Positions 35,959 to 43,810 of a DNA stretch of 64,000 nucleotides are shown piece after piece. The translations under genes were made by a program, and so were the position numbers. The DNA is from Lachnospiraceae bacterium UBA1818 (lineage in GTDB: Bacteria > Bacillota > Clostridia > Lachnospirales > Lachnospiraceae): positions 95,706-159,705 of the forward strand of contig CAJFQZ010000007.1 of the NCBI GenBank assembly GCA_904419285.1, in the 5' to 3' direction. Numbering within the stretch: the first letter of the stretch is position 1; each line of letters opens with the position of its first letter. The notes under the pieces are model-generated. The model worked only from the letters and a program-made list of their open reading frames with translations. It was not told the origin of the DNA and did no database searches.

Positions 35959-36600
35959 TTGGAACACAGAGGAATATCCCGGGCTGTTATATCAAGACTT
36001 CCACGGTATTACAGATATCTGGGAGATCTGCTTGAAGAAGGAGTGGAGCGGATCTCATCCAGCGACTTGAGTAAGACGATGCACGTTACTGCGTCGCAGA
36101 TCCGTCAGGATCTGAATAATTTCGGCGGTTTTGGACAGCAGGGTTACGGCTACAATGTAAAATATCTTTATACAGAGATCGGGAAGATCCTCGGGCTGGA
36201 TAAGAACCATAATTTCATTATTGTAGGAGCGGGAAATCTTGGACAGGCGCTTGCAAATTACGCGGCTTTTGAGCGCAGCGGATTTATCTTAAAGAGTCTT
36301 TTTGATGTGAATCCCAGACTGGAAGGAGTGACCATCCGCGGGATCCCCGTCAGAATGATGGATGAACTGGAAGGATTTCTTCAGAACAATGACATTGAGA
36401 TCGCAGCGCTTACGATTCCTAAGTCCAAGGCGGTCGAGGTCGCTGATCTTCTGACTGCCAACGGTATCAAGGCGATCTGGAATTTTACACATACTGATCT
36501 GACGCTGCCGAAGGATGTGATCGTGGAGAGCGTTCATCTTTCGGACAGTCTTATGACCCTTTCCTATAATATCAGCCGGAAAAATGAAAAGAAAAAATAG
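35959..36600 (+). CDS. rex: redox-sensing transcriptional repressor Rex
   Basis: 213 residues. TTG 35959 is the start: GGAGGGA (35946-35952) lies 6 bases upstream and the product begins MEHRGISRAVISRLPRYYRYL, the usual Rex N-terminus; the TTG at 35944 is inside that site. N-terminal winged HTH (SSDLSKTMHVTASQIRQDL) and C-terminal Rossmann domain (IIVGAGNLGQALANY, about 86-100). Rex senses NADH/NAD+ and represses fermentation genes; a matching operator lies before the alcohol dehydrogenase at 50465. Confidence 0.96.
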   Translation: MEHRGISRAVISRLPRYYRYLGDLLEEGVERISSSDLSKTMHVTASQIRQDLNNFGGFGQQGYGYNVKYLYTEIGKILGLDKNHNFIIVGAGNLGQALANYAAFERSGFILKSLFDVNPRLEGVTIRGIPVRMMDELEGFLQNNDIEIAALTIPKSKAVEVADLLTANGIKAIWNFTHTDLTLPKDVIVESVHLSDSLMTLSYNISRKNEKKK

Positions 36601-36620
36601 ATTTGTGATCATATGACAGG

Positions 36621-36642
36621 ACCCCGCAGCATGCTGCGGGGT
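36621..36642 (+). terminator. palindromic hairpin after rex
   Basis: ACCCCGCAGC-AT-GCTGCGGGGT, an uninterrupted 22-bp palindrome, followed by ATTTG. Strong stem but poor T-run, so termination may be partial with read-through into nnr. Confidence 0.55.
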
Positions 36643-36663
36643 ATTTGAGGTCAGGAAGGCAAG

Positions 36664-38178
36664 GTGAGAGAAGTGAAATATCTGCCGACAGGAAAACAGA
36701 TGAAGGATGCAGATCTTTATACGATCGAGCAGATCGGGATCCCATCCCTGGTGCTTATGGAACGGGCTGCACTTCAGATCGTTGAGACGATGGAGCAGGA
36801 GCACACTGATCTGAGAAAATCGCTTATTGTATGCGGAAGCGGGAATAACGGAGGCGACGGATTTGCCGTGGCAAGGCTGCTCATGGAAAAAGGGCATGAT
36901 GTTTCCGTTTTTTTTGCGGGAAGTGAGAACTCGCTCAGCGATGAATGCAGGCTGCAGAAACAGATTGTGGAAAAACTGGGGATCAGGGTGTTCACAGAGT
37001 TTCCGGAAGAAGAATATAGTGTTATAATAGACGCTGTGTTCGGAGTGGGCCTGAGCAGGGAGATCACCGGCCGTTATCAGGATGTGATCTGCTGGATGAA
37101 TGAACAGGACTGCGGGAAAGTTGCGGTTGATATCCCATCCGGTATCAGCTCTGAGACCGGGGAGGTGCTCGGTACCGCATTCCGCGCACAGCTCACAGTA
37201 TCTATGGGATGTATGAAGCTGGGATGTGCTTTTTCCCCCGGACGTGAGTATGCGGGGAAGGTCAGGGCAGTCCCGATCGGAATTGACACGTCAATATTTG
37301 ACGGGAGGAGAGAAGTCTGCTTTACTTATGAAAAGGGTGAACTGGGAGAGCTTCTTCCTCCGAGAAAAGACAATTCCCATAAAGGAACCTATGGCAGAGT
37401 CCTTATGATCACCGGATGCAGCGGTATGGCAGGAGCAGCTTTTCTGTCTGCCCGCGCAGCGTATGCCGTGGGAGCAGGACTGGTGCAGATCTATACGGCG
37501 GAGGAGAACCGCACTGTACTTCAGGAGCTTCTCCCCGAGGCGGTCATATCCTGTTACAGCCGGTATGACGAAGAACAGCTGGATAGGCTTCTCGAGTGGG
37601 CAGATATTGTATGCATCGGCTGCGGACTCGGTCAGAGTGCTGTCTCAGAGCAGATCCTGACTCATGCGGTCCAGGGGCTGAGGAAGCCCTGCGTGGTCGA
37701 CGCGGACGGACTGAATCTTCTGAGCAGGCATATGGAACTTCTGGAGCAGACAGAAGGGAATATCATTGTGACACCCCACATGAAAGAGATGTCCAGGCTC
37801 ACCGGGAACACGGTGGCTGAGATCGCGGACAGACGGATGCAGATCCTTGATACGTTTACGGAGAAATATCCGGCAGTCTGTGTCCTGAAAGACAGCAGGA
37901 CAGTGGCAGCCTGCCGGGGATATCATAAGTTTGTCAATCTTGCCGGAAACAGCGCAATGGCGAAGGCGGGTTCCGGCGATGTGCTGGCCGGTGTGATAAC
38001 CGGGCTGCTCGCCCAGGGAATGGAGATATTCGACGGTGCAGCGCTGGGAGTCTGGATCCACGCCTGCGGCGGGGATGAGGCAAGAGAGACAGAAGGATCC
38101 TACAGTGTACTTGCCCGGGATCTGATCGACGGAATACAAAAGTGTATAAAAAATGCAGAGGAGTGCAGGAAAAAATGA
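36664..38178 (+). CDS. nnr: bifunctional NAD(P)HX epimerase/dehydratase
   Basis: 504 residues; repairs hydrated NAD(P)H. N-terminal YjeF epimerase domain (about 1-210; PSLVLMERAA, CGSGNNGGDGFAVARLL, DAVFGVG) and C-terminal ADP-dependent dehydratase domain (about 225-504; KGTYGRVLMITGCSGMAGAA, DADGLNLLS, TPHMKEMSRLTG, NSAMAKAGSGDVLAGVI). GTG 36664 is 4 bases after AGGAAGG; GTG 36673 (MKYLPTG) is an equally plausible start. The 3' end overlaps alr by 4 bp (ATGA), so alr translation is coupled. Confidence 0.93.
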   Translation: MREVKYLPTGKQMKDADLYTIEQIGIPSLVLMERAALQIVETMEQEHTDLRKSLIVCGSGNNGGDGFAVARLLMEKGHDVSVFFAGSENSLSDECRLQKQIVEKLGIRVFTEFPEEEYSVIIDAVFGVGLSREITGRYQDVICWMNEQDCGKVAVDIPSGISSETGEVLGTAFRAQLTVSMGCMKLGCAFSPGREYAGKVRAVPIGIDTSIFDGRREVCFTYEKGELGELLPPRKDNSHKGTYGRVLMITGCSGMAGAAFLSARAAYAVGAGLVQIYTAEENRTVLQELLPEAVISCYSRYDEEQLDRLLEWADIVCIGCGLGQSAVSEQILTHAVQGLRKPCVVDADGLNLLSRHMELLEQTEGNIIVTPHMKEMSRLTGNTVAEIADRRMQILDTFTEKYPAVCVLKDSRTVAACRGYHKFVNLAGNSAMAKAGSGDVLAGVITGLLAQGMEIFDGAALGVWIHACGGDEARETEGSYSVLARDLIDGIQKCIKNAEECRKK

Positions 38179-39341
38179 AACAATACAGCAGAGTGTACGC
38201 AGAGATTGATCTTGACGCGATCGCATATAATATGGAACAGATGAAGAAAAGGATCGGCGGAGACGCCAGACTGATCGCGGTCATTAAGACGGACGGATAC
38301 GGCCATGGCGCGGTTCCGATCGCAGAGATGTTCGAAACTGTTCCCTATGTATGGGGATATGCAGTGGCGTGTACGGGGGAGGCAGAGATCCTGAGAGACC
38401 GCGGGATCAGAAAACCGATCCTTGTCCTTGGATGCGTGTTCCCGGATGAGTATGAAACGATGGTGAAGAATGATATACGGGCGGCCGTCTATACGGAGGA
38501 GATGGCGCGCGGAATGTCCGAGGCGGCGGTAAAATTAAACAAGACGGCATATTTTCATATAAAAATCGATACAGGCATGGGACGGATCGGTTTTCCGGTC
38601 TGCGATGAATCCGCAGATACTGTAAAACGCATCAGCACTCTCCCGAACGTATGCCTGGAAGCGATGTTCACACATTTTGCAAAGGCAGACGAGACGGATA
38701 AGAGCTACACTCTGATGCAGCATGAAAAATTTATGCAGATGAAAGAAAAAATCGAGGAACGGAAGATCCCGATCCGATATTTCGACTGTGATAACAGCGC
38801 GGGAATCATAGATTTTCCTGATATGAAGCATGACCTTGCAAGGGCCGGGATCGCAATGTACGGGATGTATCCGTCAGACGAAGTGAATAAAGAGGCCGTT
38901 GATCTCAGGCCGGCCCTCCGCCTGGTCAGCCATGTCACATTTGTCAAGGACGTGGAGCCGGGCACATCGATCAGCTATGGAGGCACCTTTACGGCTGAGA
39001 AAAAAATGCGGGTTGCCACGATCCCGGTAGGCTATGGAGATGGATATCCGCGTTCCCTCTCCAATAAAGGGGAGGTGCTGATCCATGGAAAGCGTGCGAA
39101 GATCCTGGGCAGAGTCTGCATGGATCAGTTCATGGCTGATGTGACCGATATCCCCGAAACGCGATTTATGGACGAGGCCGTGCTGGTCGGGAGTAGCGGA
39201 AATGACCGGATCACGGTGGAAGAGCTTGCGGAGCTGAGCGGAAGGTTCAACTATGAATTTGTCTGCTGCCTTGGAAAGAGAATCCCGAGACAGTATCTGT
39301 CAGGCGGAAGGATCGTTGAACAGGCGGACTGTTTTTCGTAG
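38175..39341 (+). CDS. alr: alanine racemase
   Basis: 388-residue fold-type III PLP enzyme making D-alanine for peptidoglycan. PLP lysine in AVIKTDGYGHGAVP (about 35-48), GRIGFPV region, and catalytic Tyr segment SYGGTFTAEKKMRVATIPVG; C-terminal LGRVCMDQFMADVTD is typical. ATG 38175 overlaps the nnr stop. The gene order alr-mazF is conserved in Firmicutes. Confidence 0.96.
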   Translation: MKQYSRVYAEIDLDAIAYNMEQMKKRIGGDARLIAVIKTDGYGHGAVPIAEMFETVPYVWGYAVACTGEAEILRDRGIRKPILVLGCVFPDEYETMVKNDIRAAVYTEEMARGMSEAAVKLNKTAYFHIKIDTGMGRIGFPVCDESADTVKRISTLPNVCLEAMFTHFAKADETDKSYTLMQHEKFMQMKEKIEERKIPIRYFDCDNSAGIIDFPDMKHDLARAGIAMYGMYPSDEVNKEAVDLRPALRLVSHVTFVKDVEPGTSISYGGTFTAEKKMRVATIPVGYGDGYPRSLSNKGEVLIHGKRAKILGRVCMDQFMADVTDIPETRFMDEAVLVGSSGNDRITVEELAELSGRFNYEFVCCLGKRIPRQYLSGGRIVEQADCFS

Positions 39342-39517
39342 GCAGCAGGAGCAGAATATGTCCCCGATTTTGAGAGACCGGCTGAATACATCCGACAAAA
39401 CTGGAAATACTGAAGTATGCTTTTCCACTGCAGGGGAGAGCACAGGTATAAAAACAGAGGCAGACCGGCAGCCATGTGGTTCGGACCGGAACGCCTGAAA
39501 ATCGGAGTGTGAAAAAA

Positions 39518-39865
39518 TTGGTAATCAGACGCGGAGACATTTATTATGCGGATCTAAGCCCGGTCGTCGGTTCTGAGCAGGGCGGGATCCGGCCGGTCCT
39601 TGTGATCCAGAACAATGTAGGGAACCGCCACAGCCCTACGATCATCTGTGCGGCTATTACATCAAAGATGAATAAGGCAAAGCTGCCTACGCATATCGAA
39701 ATCAGTGCAGAAAACTATAAGATCGTAAAGAATTCGGTCATTCTTCTGGAACAGATCAGGACGATCGACAAACGGCGGCTGAAAGAGTATGTATGCCATA
39801 TCGATCCTGCCATGATGAGAAAAGTAGATGAAGCGATCTGCATCAGCCTGGAGCTTCCTACATAA
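39518..39865 (+). CDS. mazF: MazF/EndoA-family mRNA interferase toxin
   Basis: 115-residue PemK/MazF family toxin similar to Bacillus Endo[57 protein letters not shown] and [17 protein letters not shown]. The family cleaves mRNA at short sequences. TTG 39518 lies 10 bases after CGGAG; GTG 39509 is only 1 base from it. In Bacillus an antitoxin gene (ndoAI) sits between alr and endoA; here the 176-bp gap is too short for it, so the antitoxin is missing or elsewhere. Confidence 0.93.
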   Translation: MVIRRGDIYYADLSPVVGSEQGGIRPVLVIQNNVGNRHSPTIICAAITSKMNKAKLPTHIEISAENYKIVKNSVILLEQIRTIDKRRLKEYVCHIDPAMMRKVDEAICISLELPT

Positions 39866-39877
39866 GACGGCGGCGCA

Positions 39878-39923
39878 GCTGCGGCGGTTCGATAACCTGC
39901 GGACAGAGGCGCCGCAGCCTTTC
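39878..39923 (+). terminator. GC-rich terminator after mazF
   Basis: GCTGCGGCG (39878-39886) pairs perfectly with CGCCGCAGC (39910-39918), followed by CTTTC. Short T-run, moderate support. Confidence 0.55.
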
Positions 39924-39940
39924 AGCGGCAGATCTGCTTC

Positions 39941-39969
39941 TTTACAGATTGTAAAAAGAATGCTAAAAT
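39941..39969 (+). promoter_or_regulatory. promoter of yebC
   Basis: TTTACA (39941-39946), 17-bp spacer, TAAAAT (39964-39969). Confidence 0.55.
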
Positions 39970-40038
39970 TGTATGGCATAATGTGCGTTTTTATATAGAA
40001 TCTTGTAATGATAGAAAGAAAAAGGAGAGTCAAAAGAT

Positions 40039-40770
40039 ATGTCAGGACATTCTAAATTTGCAAATATTAAACACAAAAAGGAAAAAAATGACGCCGCAAA
40101 GGGCAAGATCTTTACAAAGATCGGGCGTGAACTGGCAGTTGCCGTAAAGGAAGGCGGCGGAGCAGATCCGGCAAACAACAGCAGGCTGAGAGACGTCATC
40201 GCCAAGGCAAAGTCAAATAATATGCCCAACGATACGATCGAACGAAATATCAAGAAAGCAGCCGGCGAAGGTTCCGCTGACAACTATGAGCACATTACAT
40301 ACGAAGGCTACGGCCCGAACGGAACAGCCATCATCGTCAAGACGCTGACGGACAACAAAAACAGGACAGCCTCCAATGTGAGAAACGCCTTCACAAAAGG
40401 AAGCGGAAACGTTGGAACGCCAGGATGTGTGTCCTTCATGTTTGATGAGAAAGGACAGATCTTTGTTGCAAAAGAGGACTGCTCCATGGATGCTGACGAG
40501 CTGATGATGCTCGCTCTGGATGCCGGCGCAGAGGACTTCAACGAGGACGAGGAGAGTTATGAGATACTGACGGATCCGGAATCTTTCAGCGATGTGCGCC
40601 TGAAACTGGAAGAGGCAGGGATCACAATGGCGTCTGCGGAAGTAACGATGATCCCGCAGACCTATGTTGAGCTGACCAATGAAGAGGATATCAAAAACAT
40701 CCAGAAAACACTGGATCTTCTGGAAGAGGATGACGATGTTCAGGATGTATATCACAACTGGAGCGAATAA
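40039..40770 (+). CDS. yebC: YebC/PmpR-family regulatory/translation factor
   Basis: 243 residues, typical YebC length. [81 protein letters not shown] and [16 protein letters not shown] identify it. Members are DNA-binding regulators and, more recently, ribosome-associated factors that relieve proline stalling. Likely a single gene; the CFI-box gene follows after 45 bp. Confidence 0.95.
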   Translation: MSGHSKFANIKHKKEKNDAAKGKIFTKIGRELAVAVKEGGGADPANNSRLRDVIAKAKSNNMPNDTIERNIKKAAGEGSADNYEHITYEGYGPNGTAIIVKTLTDNKNRTASNVRNAFTKGSGNVGTPGCVSFMFDEKGQIFVAKEDCSMDADELMMLALDAGAEDFNEDEESYEILTDPESFSDVRLKLEEAGITMASAEVTMIPQTYVELTNEEDIKNIQKTLDLLEEDDDVQDVYHNWSE

Positions 40771-40815
40771 GACGGATCCCTTTGCAGGTAGTGGAAGAAA
40801 GGTGTGAACTGCAGC

Positions 40816-41568
40816 ATGGATATCAACGAACTCAGGGAAGAACTGATAGTTCTGTACAATGACACCATGACATACAAGTTCGATAAAGAAACTTATGTAT
40901 CCGAGATCAAAAAGCTGAAGAAAAAGTACAGCGGACTGTTGAATGATATCGCAGAAATCTGCACGGCATCAGAACCGGTCCCTCAGGAGATCATATCCTG
41001 TATTCCGGAGTATGTTTCCTCAGAACTCCGGGCAATCGGTTCAAAAAGGAAAAAGGAGCTGGCGGCGCTGGATCACAAACTGAATATGGTCTCCTTTTTC
41101 ATGCCGCTGATCGGTGAGGCGCCTGCGGATAATGCGAAAGAAGTTACAAAACAGATGGCAGATGAGTGGAACAGGAAGATGCCGGGAAACAAGATCGGCC
41201 ATTCTACATATGAGAGCATAAATAATGGATTCAGAAGAGGAATTTCCTGCTACATTTCCACAGCCGTTTACCGAAGCCTCGATAAACCGGATGACTGCTA
41301 TGAACTGACCACTCTGCGAAATTACAGAGACAGTTATCTTATGAGCAGCGAAGAGGGAAGAGAGATCGTAAAGGAATATTATAATATTGCCCCGACGATC
41401 GTAAAGAGGATCGACAAGAAGACGGATGCTGACGATATCTACAGAGGCATCTGGGAACAGTGTCTCAGTCCGTGCATTCATCTGATCGAGGAAAACAAGA
41501 ATGAAGAGTGCAGAGTGCTGTACAGCACAATGGTCAGAAAGCTGGAAAAAGAATACTTATATTCATAA
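40816..41568 (+). CDS. CFI-box-CTERM-like protein, unknown function
   Basis: 250 residues. N-terminal part is charged and helical (coiled-coil-like, about 1-110). The C-terminal segment CYISTAVYRSLDKPDDCYEL followed by LRNYRDSYLMSSEEGREIVKEYYNIAPTIVKRI matches the CFI-box arrangement (Cys-hydrophobic-hydrophobic-[ST]-A near the C-terminal third, then a Leu-Arg-x-[FY]-R-D motif), from memory of that family. No signal peptide or membrane segment. ATG 40816 preferred over GTG 40804, which touches the AAAGGTG site. Function unknown; upstream of metY by 19 bp. Confidence 0.6.
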   Translation: MDINELREELIVLYNDTMTYKFDKETYVSEIKKLKKKYSGLLNDIAEICTASEPVPQEIISCIPEYVSSELRAIGSKRKKELAALDHKLNMVSFFMPLIGEAPADNAKEVTKQMADEWNRKMPGNKIGHSTYESINNGFRRGISCYISTAVYRSLDKPDDCYELTTLRNYRDSYLMSSEEGREIVKEYYNIAPTIVKRIDKKTDADDIYRGIWEQCLSPCIHLIEENKNEECRVLYSTMVRKLEKEYLYS

Positions 41569-41587
41569 TTGACAGGAGGAAGAGCAG

Positions 41588-42862
41588 ATGAGCAATTACA
41601 AAATTGAAACAAAATGTATCCAGTCCGGATATGAGCCGGGAAACGGAGAGCCGAGGGTATTGCCGATCTATCAGAGCACAACCTTCCGCTATACAAGCAG
41701 TGAGCAGATGGGACGTCTGTTTGATCTGGAAGAGTCCGGCTATTTTTACACCAGACTTCAGAACCCCACGAACGATGCAGTGGCTGCAAAGATCTGCGAT
41801 CTGGAGGGCGGCGTTGCAGCAATGCTGACTTCTTCAGGGCAGGCGGCCAATTTCTATGCGATCATGAATATAGCACAGGAAGGGGACCACATTGTCTGCG
41901 CTTCCGCACTTTACGGCGGTACATATAATCTTTTCGCGCACACGATCAAGAAGATGGGCGTGGACGCAACCTTTGTTGATCCGGACTGTACGCCGGAAGA
42001 GCTGGATGCTGCATTTCAGGACAATACCAAAGCTGTATTCGGCGAATCAATCGCCAATCCGGCTCTGGTCGTACTGGATTTTGAAAAATTTGCCGATGCA
42101 GCCCACAAACACGGGGTTCCGCTGATCGTGGACAATACATTTGCAACTCCGATCAACTGCCGCCCGTTCGAGTGGGGTGCTGACATCGTCACACATTCAA
42201 CGACAAAATATATGGACGGACATGCAGTCTGTGTCGGCGGAGCGATCGTGGACAGCGGCAATTTTGACTGGGAAGCATACGGAGATAAGTTTCCTGGGCT
42301 GACGACACCTGATGAGACTTATCACGGTATCGTTTATACAAAGAAGTTCGGAAAAGGGGCTTATATCACAAAGGCAACAGCCCAGCTGATGCGTGACCTG
42401 GGCTCGATCCAGTCTCCGCAGAATGCATTCCTTCTCAATATCGGTCTTGAGACACTTCATCTCAGAGTGCCGCGTCACTGTGAGAATGCACTGAAAGTAG
42501 CTGAGTACCTGCAGTCTCATGAGAAGGTTGCATGGGTGAGCTATCCGTCTCTTCCGGGCGACAAATATTATGAACGGGCACAGAAATATATGCCGAACGG
42601 TACATGCGGCGTTCTCACTTTCGGCTTAAAGGGCGGAAGAGAAGCCGCAGTTGAGATGATGGATAAGCTGAAGATGGTAGCGATCGTGACCCATGTGGCA
42701 GATGCAAGAAGCTGCGTTCTTCATCCTGCAAGTCACACCCACCGTCAGATGAATGAGCAGGAACTTCTTGAGGCTGGAGTTCAGCCGGATCTGATCCGTT
42801 TCAGTGTGGGAATTGAAAATGCGGATGACATTATAGCAGATGTGGAGCAGGCACTGCGATAG
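41588..42862 (+). CDS. metY: O-acetylhomoserine sulfhydrylase (MetY)
   Basis: 424-residue Cys/Met-metabolism PLP enzyme: FYTRLQNPTNDAV, LTSSGQAANFYAI, GGTYNLF, the PLP Lys segment THSTTKYMDGH, and AYVTHVADARS-like IVTHVADARSCVLHPASHTH. The roughly 50-residue insert (FDWEAYGDKFPGLTTPDETYHG) distinguishes MetY from MetB/MetC. It would make homocysteine from O-acetylhomoserine and sulfide, using the product of the MetA-type enzyme at the left edge if that is an acetyltransferase. Followed by a strong terminator. Confidence 0.94.
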   Translation: MSNYKIETKCIQSGYEPGNGEPRVLPIYQSTTFRYTSSEQMGRLFDLEESGYFYTRLQNPTNDAVAAKICDLEGGVAAMLTSSGQAANFYAIMNIAQEGDHIVCASALYGGTYNLFAHTIKKMGVDATFVDPDCTPEELDAAFQDNTKAVFGESIANPALVVLDFEKFADAAHKHGVPLIVDNTFATPINCRPFEWGADIVTHSTTKYMDGHAVCVGGAIVDSGNFDWEAYGDKFPGLTTPDETYHGIVYTKKFGKGAYITKATAQLMRDLGSIQSPQNAFLLNIGLETLHLRVPRHCENALKVAEYLQSHEKVAWVSYPSLPGDKYYERAQKYMPNGTCGVLTFGLKGGREAAVEMMDKLKMVAIVTHVADARSCVLHPASHTHRQMNEQELLEAGVQPDLIRFSVGIENADDIIADVEQALR

Positions 42863-42868
42863 GCGAAG

Positions 42869-42907
42869 ATGGTATGGATGTATACAATCACATCCATGCC
42901 ATTTTTC
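42869..42907 (+). terminator. terminator after metY
   Basis: Thirteen-bp stem with one U-G pair (42869-42881 with 42890-42902), then ATTTTTCC. Confidence 0.85.
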
Positions 42908-43006
42908 CATGTAAAACGGCATTCAGTTCATTCCGTCCGCATAAAAAAGCGTCCTCTGTCAAATAATAAGAAGCAGTTCAGCAGGATTGCAGGGAGGATG
43001 TATATA

Positions 43007-43744
43007 ATGAGCGAAGAGAGAAAGAACGCCGAAGACGCACAGGAAAAGAGAAATCGTGAGAATGAAGAAATCAGAGAAATGGGGACGCTTGACCTGGGAG
43101 AGAAGGGCGGCCGTCACGGGATCCAGCTTCTTACGATCATCGGGGAGATCGAGGGACATGAGGCTGTCTCCGGAAATACAAAGGCCACCAAGTACGAACA
43201 TCTTCTCCCACGGCTGGCGGAGATGGAAGAAGATCCCGGCACGGAGGGGATTCTTATCCTCTTGAATACACTGGGCGGAGATGTGGAAGCGGGCCTTGCG
43301 ATCGCGGAGATGATCGCATCTCTGAGCAAACCGACAGTCTCTCTCGTGCTGGGCGGCAGTCATTCGATCGGCGGACCGCTTGCTGTCTCTGCGGATTATT
43401 CCTTTATCGTTCCGACCGGGACAATGATCGTTCATCCGGTCCGGTCTACAGGAATGTTCATCGGTGTGATCCAGAGCTACCGGAATATGGAGCGGACGCA
43501 GGACAGGATCGCACGGTTTATTTCGGATCATTCCAGGATCTCTCAGGAGAGACTTGTAGAGCTTATGCTGGATTCCACACAGCTGGTCAAAGACGTGGGA
43601 ACCATGCTCGAGGGGGAGGACGCCGTGCGGGAAGGACTGATCGATGAGGTCGGGGGCATCAGCCAGGCTTTTGCCAAACTTCATGAAATGATCGAGGAAC
43701 GTCGGAGCAGCACCGCCGTCCAAAGTAACAATAGAGAAAATTAA
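43007..43744 (+). CDS. tepA: ClpP-like serine protease (TepA/YmfB type)
   Basis: 245 residues with a ClpP-class fold: NTLGGDVEAGLAIAEMI, LVLGGSHSIGGPLAVSAD with the putative catalytic Ser, and FIVPTGTMIVHPVRSTG. Unlike true ClpP the GxSxS nucleophile context is GGSHSIGG and the His region is HPVRSTG. Similar proteins are encoded next to spoIIIE in Bacillus, as here. ATG 43007 (MSEERKNAE) has AGGGAGG (42991-42997) 9 bases upstream; an earlier in-frame frame extends to 42869 but overlaps the metY terminator. The first 40 residues are highly charged. Confidence 0.85.
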   Translation: MSEERKNAEDAQEKRNRENEEIREMGTLDLGEKGGRHGIQLLTIIGEIEGHEAVSGNTKATKYEHLLPRLAEMEEDPGTEGILILLNTLGGDVEAGLAIAEMIASLSKPTVSLVLGGSHSIGGPLAVSADYSFIVPTGTMIVHPVRSTGMFIGVIQSYRNMERTQDRIARFISDHSRISQERLVELMLDSTQLVKDVGTMLEGEDAVREGLIDEVGGISQAFAKLHEMIEERRSSTAVQSNNREN

Positions 43745-43746
43745 TA

Positions 43747-43775
43747 ATGACACAATTTTTAATTGATGATATACT
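43747..43775 (+). promoter_or_regulatory. promoter of ftsK/spoIIIE
   Basis: ATGACA (43747-43752), 17-bp spacer, TATACT (43770-43775), immediately after the tepA-like stop. Confidence 0.65.
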
Positions 43776-43810
43776 AGAACTAGTATGTGTAATTATTAAG
43801 GGGGAATTCT

